Positions 26,657 to 33,364 of a stretch of 37,371 nucleotides of DNA are shown in pieces. The stretch is from Campylobacteraceae bacterium. GTDB taxonomy: Bacteria; Campylobacterota; Campylobacteria; Campylobacterales; Sulfurospirillaceae. The position numbers and the translations under genes were made by a program. The notes below the pieces were generated by a model, which ran no database searches, was not told the origin of the DNA, and saw nothing but the letters and a program-made list of their open reading frames with translations. The first letter of the stretch is position 1, and every line of letters begins with the position of its first letter. The stretch spans positions 1 to 37,371 of the forward strand of contig JALSKH010000186.1 of the NCBI GenBank assembly GCA_026988975.1. Direction: 5' to 3'.

Positions 26657-26662
26657 ATTATA
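26657..26662 (-). promoter_or_regulatory. -10 box for the tlpA-ftsY-radA operon
   Basis: TATAAT on the minus strand, 33 nt before the tlpA-like ATG, preceded by a T-rich stretch as in Campylobacterota promoters. It lies just outside the left arm of the large palindrome, so the element sits over the position of upstream control sites. Confidence 0.55.
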
Positions 26663-26678
26663 TAAAAAATTTCCTTAA

Positions 26679-26948
26679 AACTGACCTTACGCACTATAAA
26701 CACACCTAGGCAGAATGAGAAAGCATCATATGCGAGGCAGTTTACTTTTAGCGTAGCCGTAGCTACGGTAGAAGTGAACTAACGAAGCAGATGGTGCTTT
26801 ATCATTCTGTCCTTAGGATGATAAAATTTGCACCCTACTGCTGCGTCAGCATAGCTTCATAGTAGAATAACTACAATTTTGCTATACTTCCTTGCATTAG
26901 AGTGCAACTTTTATCACCTAGGTGTGCTTATAGTGTGTAAGGTCAGTT
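26679..26948. repeat. Compound palindromic element 1 (nested hairpins)
   Basis: A 270-bp element fills most of the 337-bp gap between two divergent operons. The outer arms (26679-26710 and 26917-26948) pair at 30 of 32 positions. Between them are two large hairpins: 1A at 26711-26809 and 1B at about 26811-26922, which uses the right CCTAGG as well. Each has its own outer stem and an inner stem. Normalised for orientation, both carry GCrAGG near the 5' side and ACGmAGCAG near the 3' side; 1B is inverted relative to 1A. 1A holds a perfect CCGTAGCTACGG at its tip. No ORF is present, so a transposase would have to act in trans. Confidence 0.9.
26929..26934 (+). promoter_or_regulatory. Possible -10 inside the right arm of element 1
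   Basis: TATAGT preceded by TGCT (extended -10 style) lies 28 nt before the 5-formyl-THF cyclo-ligase ATG. Because the arms are inverted copies, the left arm carries the same box facing the tlpA-like operon. It is the only obvious promoter candidate for the rightward genes and rests on consensus only. Confidence 0.3.
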
Positions 26949-26961
26949 AAAAGCTAAAACA

Positions 26962-27552
26962 ATGAAACATATGAAATTTAAAAATAAAAATGAATTTAGA
27001 ACTTACTGTAAAAAAAGATTAAAAAGCGTGATGAATAAAAACAAGATAAAAAGAGATTTTTTGGCAAGAGAGAAAATCTTGGACTATATTGACGATGTAA
27101 AAGCTAAAAATATACTTTTATATATCTCTTTAGAGAGTGAAATAGATACAAAAAAGTTGCTTTTGCAACTCAGAAAAAGTAGAAAACAGACCATTTTTGT
27201 TCCATTTATGGAAGGTGTCAGTTTTAAAATGGTAAAATATAGGTTGCCTTTATATATAAAGAAATTTAATATAAAAGAGCCTAGAAATTCTTTTGCAATT
27301 AGCAAAAAGATAGATTTAGCTATCGTTCCAGTCCTAGGGGTGGATGGAGCATTTAGAAGAGTTGGTTTCGGAAAAGGGATGTATGATAGATTCTTTGAGT
27401 CCCTTGGATACAAACCAAAGATAGCATTTGTAGAGTTAACTGACTGTTTTACCTCTTTACATGTAGGAGAGTCACATGACATACAAGCAGATATATATAT
27501 AACCCCATATAAAACTAAAATCGTAAGGCGATTTACTAAGAGGGTCAGATGA
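26962..27552 (+). CDS. 5-formyltetrahydrofolate cyclo-ligase family protein
   Basis: This enzyme converts 5-formyl-THF to 5,10-methenyl-THF with ATP, returning stored folate to the one-carbon pool. A basic N-terminus (FRTYCKKRLKSVMNKNK) is followed by ILLYISLESEIDTKKLL, FVPFMEG, and the nucleotide-binding loop RVGFGKGMYDRFF near residue 135 (G-x-G-x-x-D-R type). At 196 aa it is normal. The ATG at 26962 lies 14 bp after element 1 and lacks a strong Shine-Dalgarno; an ATG three codons later is possible. It overlaps rny by ATGA, an order shared with C. jejuni. Confidence 0.9.
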   Translation: MKHMKFKNKNEFRTYCKKRLKSVMNKNKIKRDFLAREKILDYIDDVKAKNILLYISLESEIDTKKLLLQLRKSRKQTIFVPFMEGVSFKMVKYRLPLYIKKFNIKEPRNSFAISKKIDLAIVPVLGVDGAFRRVGFGKGMYDRFFESLGYKPKIAFVELTDCFTSLHVGESHDIQADIYITPYKTKIVRRFTKRVR

Positions 27553-29105
27553 TAGTAGAATCAACAGTTGTTGGGATAAGTGCCATAGTGGGTGCTGGTA
27601 TAGGGTTTTTTGTTGCCAAAAAAATGGATGCGGCTAATTATAATTTATATGTAGAGCAGGCAAAGGCTAAAGCTAAAGCCATAGAGCATGAAGCAGAGTT
27701 GATACTAAAAAACAGTGATCTTAAAGTAAAAGCTGCCGAATTAGAAGCTAGACAAAAGTACGAAGAAAAACTAATAGTTTGCAATAAAGACCACTCTGAA
27801 AAGATGTTTGAATTGGAGAAAAAAGAGGAGCATTACAAAGAGGAACTCAAGAAAATAAATAGAGAAAAAAGTGAACTTGGCAATATCCAAAAAGAGGCAA
27901 AAGAGTTATTTGAAGAGGGAACTAAGCTCAAAGAGGAGTATAGCTCAAAAGTACAAGAGGCTCTTAATGTGCTAGAAAAATCAGCTGGACTTACTCAAAG
28001 CGAAGCAAGAGATATAGTGCTTAAAAAGGTTGAAGAGCAGTCAAGATCTGAGATAGCACACATCGTTAGAAAGTACGAAGAAGAGGCAAAACAAGATGTA
28101 CGAAGAAGAGTAAACTATATCTTAGCGCAAGCAACAAGCAGATTTGCAGGCGAATTTGCAGCAGAGCGACTTATAAATGTTGTAAATATTAAAAATGATG
28201 AATTAAAAGGTAGGATAATAGGAAAAGAGGGTAGAAATATAAAAACCCTTGAGATGCTTTTAGGAGTCGATATCATCATAGACGACACCCCAAATGCTAT
28301 TATCCTTAGTAGCTTCAATCTTTACAGAAGAGCAGTGGCAACAAAAGTGATAGAGTTACTTGTCGAAGATGGAAGAATCCAACCAGCTAGGATAGAGGCT
28401 ATATACGAAAAGACAAAAGCAGAGTTTGACAAAGGCTTGATAGAAGAGGGTGAAAATATCCTGATGGATTTAGGATTGACTAAAGTACATCCTGAGATAG
28501 TAAAACTCATCGGAAGATTGAAATTTCGTGCAAGTTATGGGCAAAATGCACTTGGTCACTCTTTAGAAGTTGCTCATTTAGCCGGCATAATCGCAGCTGA
28601 GTGTGGTGGCGACGAGATGCTAGCAAGACGAGCGGGCATACTTCACGATATAGGAAAAGCATTGACTCATGATTTCCCTGGAAGCCATGTTGATTTGGGT
28701 GCAGATATCTGTAAAAGATACAAAGAGAAAGATGCCGTTATAAATGCCATATATGCTCACCATGGACATGAGGAACCAACTTCTGTCGAGTCAGCCGCAG
28801 TTTGTGCTGCCGACACTCTTTCAGCTGCAAGACCTGGAGCAAGAAGAGAAGTTTTAGAGGCATTTTTAAAGAGAGTAAAAAGCATAGAAGAGATAGCAAC
28901 AGATAAAGATGGCATAAAAAATGCCTATGCTATAAATGCAGGACGAGAAGTGCGAGTCATAGCAAATGCAAAGCTTGTAAATGATGATGAAGCAGTACTT
29001 TTGGCAAAAGAGATAGCAAAAGAGATAGAGGGAAAAGTCCAATATCCAGGCGAGATAAAAGTAAATGTTATAAGAGAAGTTCGCTCCATAGACTTCGCTA
29101 GATAA
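27549..29105 (+). CDS. rny: Ribonuclease Y
   Basis: A membrane-anchored endoribonuclease that starts mRNA decay. In order there are an N-terminal membrane helix (VVGISAIVGAGIGFFVA), a long coiled coil (about residues 30-170, rich in Lys, Glu and Ala), a KH domain with IGKEGRNIKTLEMLLGVD, and an HD domain with the catalytic pair in GILHDIGKALTHD and HHGHEEPTS. IDFAR closes the protein. At 518 aa it is normal. Its ATGA overlap with the upstream folate gene suggests a joint transcript. Confidence 0.96.
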   Translation: MIVESTVVGISAIVGAGIGFFVAKKMDAANYNLYVEQAKAKAKAIEHEAELILKNSDLKVKAAELEARQKYEEKLIVCNKDHSEKMFELEKKEEHYKEELKKINREKSELGNIQKEAKELFEEGTKLKEEYSSKVQEALNVLEKSAGLTQSEARDIVLKKVEEQSRSEIAHIVRKYEEEAKQDVRRRVNYILAQATSRFAGEFAAERLINVVNIKNDELKGRIIGKEGRNIKTLEMLLGVDIIIDDTPNAIILSSFNLYRRAVATKVIELLVEDGRIQPARIEAIYEKTKAEFDKGLIEEGENILMDLGLTKVHPEIVKLIGRLKFRASYGQNALGHSLEVAHLAGIIAAECGGDEMLARRAGILHDIGKALTHDFPGSHVDLGADICKRYKEKDAVINAIYAHHGHEEPTSVESAAVCAADTLSAARPGARREVLEAFLKRVKSIEEIATDKDGIKNAYAINAGREVRVIANAKLVNDDEAVLLAKEIAKEIEGKVQYPGEIKVNVIREVRSIDFAR

Positions 29106-29119
29106 CTCTACATGTAGAG
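29106..29119. repeat. Perfect 14-bp palindrome after rny
   Basis: CTCTACATGTAGAG begins directly after the rny stop codon and lies 15 bp before the ABC-exporter ATG. With no loop it is a poor terminator and more like a protein-binding dyad, or it may be chance. GAGGG within it could serve as the Shine-Dalgarno of the next gene, although it is distant. Confidence 0.5.
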
Positions 29120-29134
29120 GGCTGTTTTAAGTAA

Positions 29135-30886
29135 ATGTATAGTTTTAAAACATTTTACAAAGAGGCTAAAAAGTATAAAAAAGAGCTGATATTTGCAAAT
29201 TTATTGGCTCTATTTGCTGTTATAGTCAGCACCCCCGCACCACTTGTGATGCCTGTTTTGGTGGATGAAGTTCTACTAAAAAAACCCGGCATCGTCACAA
29301 AAACCATAGACTCTTTTTTTGGACATACTTCACAAGCATATGTCTATGTTGGCATAATGCTCATCGTGGTTATACTGCTTAGAGCTCTCTATTTTGTCTT
29401 AAATTACTACCAAACAAAACTTTTCACCATCGTTTCCAAAAATATATCATTTAAGCTGAGAAAGGATTTGCTAGAGCATTTAAGCAGAGTTGCTATAAAT
29501 GAGCTTGAATTTTTTGGCTCAGGCAAGAGTGCTTCTTTGATGGTGGTTGATGTCGATACTGTTGAGAACTTTTTGGGCTCTTTTGTTAGTAGGTTGATTA
29601 TATCGATCTTGACTATCATAGGTGTCGGGATTGTTTTATTGCTGATTCATTGGCAACTGGCTCTTTTTATACTTATACTGAATCCATTCGTTGTTGTTTT
29701 GACTACAAAAATCGCAAAAAAAGTCTCTGTTTTAAAACGAAAACAGAACAAAGCATTTGAACTATTTCAAGAGTCATTAAGCGAAACTTTGGAGCTTTTT
29801 TCTCAAATAAGAGCAGCAAATCAGGATAAAAATTTCTTTGGTAGAGTGATTAGCACAGCAAGAGAGATAAAAGATAGATCAATCGAATTTACATACAAAA
29901 GTGATGGTGCAAGCAGACTCTCTTTTTTGGTTTTTTTATCAGGTTTCGAGGCTTTTAGGGCAGCTAGTATCCTAGTCGTTGCTTATAGTGACCTTAGTAT
30001 CGGTTTGATGTTTGGGATATTTGGTTATCTTTGGGTGATGATGACTCCGATACAAGATATCTTAAATATCCAATACGCTTATCATAATGCAAAGAAGTCT
30101 TTAGATAGGATTAACGCTATATTTGCCTTAAGGCAAGAGCCTAGTTATCCTCATCTGTGCAATCCTTTTGAAAAAAGCAGTACAAATAAGATAGAAGTGA
30201 AAAATTTAAGTTTTGCTTATGATGATGGTAAAAATATTTTAGACAAAATAAACCTAACTATAAAAAAAGGTACAAAAGTTGCTATAGTAGGTGCAAGTGG
30301 AAGTGGAAAGACTACTCTAGCCCATCTTTTGGTGGGATTATATACCTTTGATAGTGGGGATATCTTGTATGATGATTGTTCTATCAAAGAGATTGGACTA
30401 GACATAGTAAGAGATCATGTTTATCTTGTTTTGCAAAATCCACAAATATTTAATGATACTATAAGAGCAAATTTGACCTTTGGGAGAGAGATAGATGACG
30501 ATAAGCTGCTTGAGGCGTTAGATATAGCTCAAATAGGAAGTTTTGTGCAGGGTTTAAAAGATGGATTAGATACGCAAGTCGGAAAGAGTGGAGTTAAATT
30601 TTCGGGCGGTCAAAGACAAAGACTGTCAATCGCAAGAATGATAGTGCAAAATTCAAATGTTGTTATACTAGACGAGTCCACATCAGCACTTGATGTGCAT
30701 ACAGAGAGCAGGCTTTTTGAGTCGTTAAATGAGTATTTAAAAGATAAGACTACAATTATAATAGCACATAGATTAAGCACCATCAGAAAGGCTGATTATA
30801 TCTATGTGCTCGACCATGGAGTAGTAGAAGAAGAGGGCACACATGATGAACTTGAGTACCTAACCAGATATGAAGCCAACCAATAG
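29135..30886 (+). CDS. MsbA-like ABC exporter (fused permease and ATPase)
   Basis: A half-transporter expected to work as a homodimer exporting lipid or drug-like substrates from the inner membrane. Residues 1-320 form six membrane helices (ANLLALFAVIVSTPAPLVMP and following). The ATPase has Walker A GASGSGKTT, a Q-loop in LVLQNPQIF, the signature FSGGQRQRLS, Walker B NVVILDESTSALD and the H-loop IIAHRLST. At 583 aa it is close to usual, but the tail after EEGTHDEL is only about ten residues, shorter than in many MsbA-like proteins. Those last codons are the left arm of palindromic element 2, so the tail may have been remodelled. Confidence 0.93.
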   Translation: MYSFKTFYKEAKKYKKELIFANLLALFAVIVSTPAPLVMPVLVDEVLLKKPGIVTKTIDSFFGHTSQAYVYVGIMLIVVILLRALYFVLNYYQTKLFTIVSKNISFKLRKDLLEHLSRVAINELEFFGSGKSASLMVVDVDTVENFLGSFVSRLIISILTIIGVGIVLLLIHWQLALFILILNPFVVVLTTKIAKKVSVLKRKQNKAFELFQESLSETLELFSQIRAANQDKNFFGRVISTAREIKDRSIEFTYKSDGASRLSFLVFLSGFEAFRAASILVVAYSDLSIGLMFGIFGYLWVMMTPIQDILNIQYAYHNAKKSLDRINAIFALRQEPSYPHLCNPFEKSSTNKIEVKNLSFAYDDGKNILDKINLTIKKGTKVAIVGASGSGKTTLAHLLVGLYTFDSGDILYDDCSIKEIGLDIVRDHVYLVLQNPQIFNDTIRANLTFGREIDDDKLLEALDIAQIGSFVQGLKDGLDTQVGKSGVKFSGGQRQRLSIARMIVQNSNVVILDESTSALDVHTESRLFESLNEYLKDKTTIIIAHRLSTIRKADYIYVLDHGVVEEEGTHDELEYLTRYEANQ

Positions 30887-31122
30887 AAGTTAGTAAAGCA
30901 CTTATATGCAAGGCAGAAACTCGCAGGTGTACTTATTGTACATCAAGAGTTTCTAACGCAGCAGATAAGTGCTTTATTAACTTTCCTTCGGACAAAAAGA
31001 TAATGGCACGATTACGGCGTTAGATTTTCTTGAATTAGCTATGGCTAGTCCTACGAAAATCTGCCTTGTACTCGCACCATTCTCTTTTTGCTATTGGTTG
31101 GTTTCATATCTGGTTAGGTACT
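30855..31122. repeat. Compound palindromic element 2 (nested hairpins, left arm inside the ABC gene)
   Basis: A 268-bp element with the same architecture as element 1. The outer arms (30855-30886 and 31091-31122) pair at 31 of 32 positions; the left arm is coding sequence for YLTRYEANQ and the stop. Inside are hairpin 2A (30887-30983; stem GTTAGTAAAGCACTTAT and its complement) and hairpin 2B (30993-31090), inverted to 2A and joined by CCTTCGG. 2A has inner stem AGAAACTC/GAGTTTCT and 2B, read on the minus strand, AGATTTTC/GAAAATCT. Both have AAGGCAG before and TAACGC after these stems, as in element 1. No ORF lies within. Confidence 0.9.
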
Positions 31123-31143
31123 ATAAGCTTAGAAGGTGCATTT

Positions 31144-31149
31144 TATAGT
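31144..31149 (+). promoter_or_regulatory. Possible -10 box for the SYLF-domain gene
   Basis: TATAGT, 20 nt before the ATG at 31169 and just right of element 2. It is one of two overlapping candidates in TTTTATAGTTATAC. Support is consensus match and position only. Confidence 0.35.
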
Positions 31150-31168
31150 TATACACAAGGAGTTTAGG

Positions 31169-31825
31169 ATGAAAAGATTTATTTACATGTTAATGGGAGT
31201 TATGCTGTTTGCGACAGTTTCGTTTGCAGGTGCAGAAGAGGAGTTGCTAGATAGTGCAAATTCTCTTCATGAGATACTAAGAGTTCACAAGATACCGGCA
31301 AAGATACTCTCAAAATCAAAAGCTATAGTAGTGATACCGAGTGCTACAAAGATAGGCTTTTTTATAGGTGGAGAGTTTGGTGGTGGAGTTGCAAGCATAA
31401 GAAGAGGTGATGGCTCGTGGAGCAATCCTTTTTTTGTAAAACTTAAAAGTGGAAGTCTAGGTTGGCAGTTTGGATATGAACATAACTCTATATTGTTGAT
31501 TTTCAATAGCCAAAAGAGCGTAAATTCACTACTTTCAAGCAGTATAACCATAGGCGCAGATGCTACTGCTTCAGCAGGACCACTTGCTAAGACATACGAA
31601 AAAAACAGCAAGATAAATTTTAGTGCAGAGATATATGCATATAGAAAATCCGAAGGACTATTTCTAGGAGCTAGCCTAAAAGGTGGTGTGATAGATCAAG
31701 ATTTTGACAAAGATATAGAGTATTATGGCAATGGCATGAAGGCTGGAAACATAGTAAATATGCCTATAAAGCAAGACACTTATGCTATAAAAGAGTATTT
31801 TAATGCCATAAATGCGATAAGGTAA
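31169..31825 (+). CDS. Ysc84/SYLF-domain lipid-binding protein
   Basis: A secreted or periplasmic protein of the SYLF (DUF500/Ysc84) family, members of which bind phosphoinositides or other lipids; the bacterial role is unclear. A signal peptide (FIYMLMGVMLFATVSFAGA) is followed by the SYLF core: IPAKILSKSKAIVVIPSATKIGFFIGGEFGGG, SNPFFVKLKSGSLGWQFG and the TIGADATASAGPLA and EIYAYRKSEGLFLGASLKGG stretches typical of the C-terminal half. The start at MKRFIY (31169) follows AAGGAG and AGG and is preferred to the track start at 31136. It is six bp upstream of a DedA gene. Confidence 0.9.
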   Translation: MKRFIYMLMGVMLFATVSFAGAEEELLDSANSLHEILRVHKIPAKILSKSKAIVVIPSATKIGFFIGGEFGGGVASIRRGDGSWSNPFFVKLKSGSLGWQFGYEHNSILLIFNSQKSVNSLLSSSITIGADATASAGPLAKTYEKNSKINFSAEIYAYRKSEGLFLGASLKGGVIDQDFDKDIEYYGNGMKAGNIVNMPIKQDTYAIKEYFNAINAIR

Positions 31826-31831
31826 GAGGAG

Positions 31832-32404
31832 TTGCAAGATATACTAAACTCTTTATCAACCTATGGATATATCATTTTGTTTGTATATTCGCTAGGTGGT
31901 GGCATGGTAGCTCTCATAGCAGCTGGTGTGCTTTCGTACTCAGGTCAGATGGATTTAAGCCTCTCTATAGCTGTAGCATTCATAGCAAATGCCATCGGAG
32001 ATACAGCACTCTTTTATATAAGTAGATACAATAAAGCTCAGATGATGCCATACCTAAAAAAACATAGAAGAAAGTTGGCTTTAAGTCATCTTCTGATGAA
32101 AAAATATGGAGATAAAATCATATTTTTTCAAAAGTTTATTTACGGCATAAAAACTCTCATTCCAATAGCCATAGGTTTTACAAAATACAGTGCTATTAAA
32201 TTCAATGTTTTAAATGTCATCTCAGCAGCTCTATGGAGCCTGATAGTAGGATTTGCAAGTTACAAAGCAGGAGAAACGCTCATGAGTGCAAGCAAATACA
32301 TATCGTCAAATCCTTGGTTAGCGCCTCTTGTCCTAGTATCCTTGATAGGACTTTTATGGCTCTACATGCAACAAGCAACAAAAAAGAAAAAGAGAGTGGT
32401 TTAA
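31832..32404 (+). CDS. DedA-family membrane protein (second copy)
   Basis: A 190-aa inner-membrane protein of the DedA/SNARE-associated family. GGGMVALIAAGVLSYSGQMDL, ANAIGDTALFYISRY and FFQKFIYGIKTLIPIAIGFTKY match the family layout; the last corresponds to the F-x-G-R-x-x-P-x-x-R block, with Tyr-Gly-Ile-Lys in place of Gly-Arg, so it is divergent from the copy at 6.7 kb. It begins with TTG preceded by AAGAGGAG, six bp after the SYLF gene. The pair may act together on membrane lipids, which is inference. Its last codons lie in the terminator of the convergent ppiB gene. Confidence 0.85.
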   Translation: MQDILNSLSTYGYIILFVYSLGGGMVALIAAGVLSYSGQMDLSLSIAVAFIANAIGDTALFYISRYNKAQMMPYLKKHRRKLALSHLLMKKYGDKIIFFQKFIYGIKTLIPIAIGFTKYSAIKFNVLNVISAALWSLIVGFASYKAGETLMSASKYISSNPWLAPLVLVSLIGLLWLYMQQATKKKKRVV

Positions 32405-32415
32405 CCCACTCTCTT
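32390..32415 (-). terminator. Rho-independent terminator of the cyclophilin gene
   Basis: A perfect 10-bp stem (AAGAGAGTGG / CCACTCTCTT, 6-nt loop), followed on the minus strand by CTCTTTTTCTTTTTT. It starts 9 nt after the ppiB stop. The U-tract serves the minus strand only. The left half is coding sequence of the DedA gene, so the last DedA codons double as terminator. Confidence 0.8.
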
Positions 32416-32424
32416 GTCGGTTGA

Positions 32425-32916
32425 TTATAAACTCTCTTTTATCTCTATACTCTCTATCTTGTCGCCTTGTTGTATGGCATCAAGAACTTTCATACTCTCA
32501 ACATCACTAGGTTCGATTCCGCCAAATACAGTATGAACACCATCAAGATGAGGCAAATCATCATAACAGATAAAAAATTGACTCCCACCAGTATCTCGTC
32601 CCGCATGAGCCATAGAAAGACTACCTTTGTGGTGTTTACTTGTTTGATTGTCACATTCACAAGCTATACTCCAGCCAGGGCCACCAGTGCCAGTACCCAA
32701 TGGACAGCCACCTTGAGCAACAAATCCAGGAATCACTCTATGAAAATTCAAACCATTATAAAATCCATCATTTACCAAAGTAGCAAAGTTAGCCACGGTA
32801 TTTGGAGTCTCTTGCGGATACAATTTAGCCCTCATCTCACCATTTTTAGTCTTGATAACAGCCCACTGAAATTTATCTAACTCCTCTGGAGTATAATCAT
32901 ATGTTTTTAAACTCAT
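32425..32916 (-). CDS. Cyclophilin-type peptidyl-prolyl cis-trans isomerase
   Basis: A 163-aa cytoplasmic cyclophilin that speeds proline isomerisation during folding; no signal peptide is present. FHRVIPGFVAQGG carries the active-site Arg and Phe, and SMAHAGRDTGGSQFFICYDDLPHLDGVHTVFGGI holds the remaining binding residues. NTVANFATLVNDGFYNGLNFHRV is also typical. AAAAGGGAAAAA precedes the ATG. The upstream region holds a 24-bp inverted repeat. Confidence 0.94.
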   Translation of the reverse strand: MSLKTYDYTPEELDKFQWAVIKTKNGEMRAKLYPQETPNTVANFATLVNDGFYNGLNFHRVIPGFVAQGGCPLGTGTGGPGWSIACECDNQTSKHHKGSLSMAHAGRDTGGSQFFICYDDLPHLDGVHTVFGGIEPSDVESMKVLDAIQQGDKIESIEIKESL

Positions 32917-32939
32917 TTTTTCCCTTTTGTTTTTAGTAC

Positions 32940-33024
32940 ATCAGACTTCTTTTAAAACTATCTCTTAGAGACAAATCCTCCCGTTGGTCTGAGCCTCACA
33001 AGATAGTTTTAAAAGAAGTCTGAT
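32940..33024. repeat. Perfect 24-bp inverted repeat with 37-bp centre
   Basis: ATCAGACTTCTTTTAAAACTATCT (32940-32963) returns as its exact complement at 33001-33024. The centre contains a weaker GAGAC...GTCT pairing. It lies 23 bp upstream of ppiB, in the gap between divergent genes, so it is not a simple terminator. It lacks the core motif of elements 1 and 2 and is probably another repeat type. Confidence 0.85.
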
Positions 33025-33304
33025 ACAGATAAAATTATATCTAAAGTAGTGTTAATTTTCCATTGTTGCATTGGTCGATTTTTTACTAGAAAGAGAAAAT
33101 CAAAAGTAGCTATTTACAGCAACTCCCATTGTTCGCAGGACTAACGAGTTAATTCAAGAACAATTAACACAGTATATACGAAACCTCTTGATACCCAGAG
33201 AGAAGCTTATTTTTGGGCAATCTTCAAAAGATAAAAGTTTTCGAATTAACAAGTTAGTACTTCAAATTTTATATTTCAAATCTTACTCAAAAGTTCTATT
33301 ATGC
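33025..33304. other. Intergenic stretch with an orphan open frame and imperfect inverted repeats
   Basis: This part of the 448-bp gap upstream of the first AAA ATPase gene holds no supported gene. A 68-codon plus-strand frame without a start codon (33110-33316) translates into a protein-like sequence (TNELIQEQLTQYIRNLL, SSKDKSFRINKLVLQILYF) and runs into the ATPase promoter. It could be a decayed gene or chance. CTAACGAGTTAATTC (33131-33145 region) and GAATTAACAAGTTAG (about 33242-33256) form an imperfect 15-bp inverted repeat. Confidence 0.3.
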
Positions 33305-33333
33305 TTGACAATATAAACAAGATATACTATAAT
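33305..33333 (+). promoter_or_regulatory. Consensus sigma-70 promoter for the first AAA ATPase gene
   Basis: TTGACA (33305-33310), a 17-bp spacer and TATAAT (33328-33333) match the full consensus, unusual in this window, where -35 boxes are otherwise absent. A short hairpin (TTGCTT...AAGCAA) follows at the expected transcript start. The ATG is 32 nt downstream of the -10. Confidence 0.8.
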
Positions 33334-33364
33334 TGCTTATTAAAACAAGCAAAAAGGTGTATAG

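Noticed and set aside
26679-31122. Palindromic elements as CRISPR arrays or insertion sequences
   Set aside because: No regularly spaced direct repeats with spacers, and no transposase frame inside or near them.
32940-33024. The 24-bp inverted repeat as a transcription terminator
   Set aside because: It lies upstream of both flanking divergent genes, the 37-bp centre is too long for a terminator loop, and no U-tract follows.
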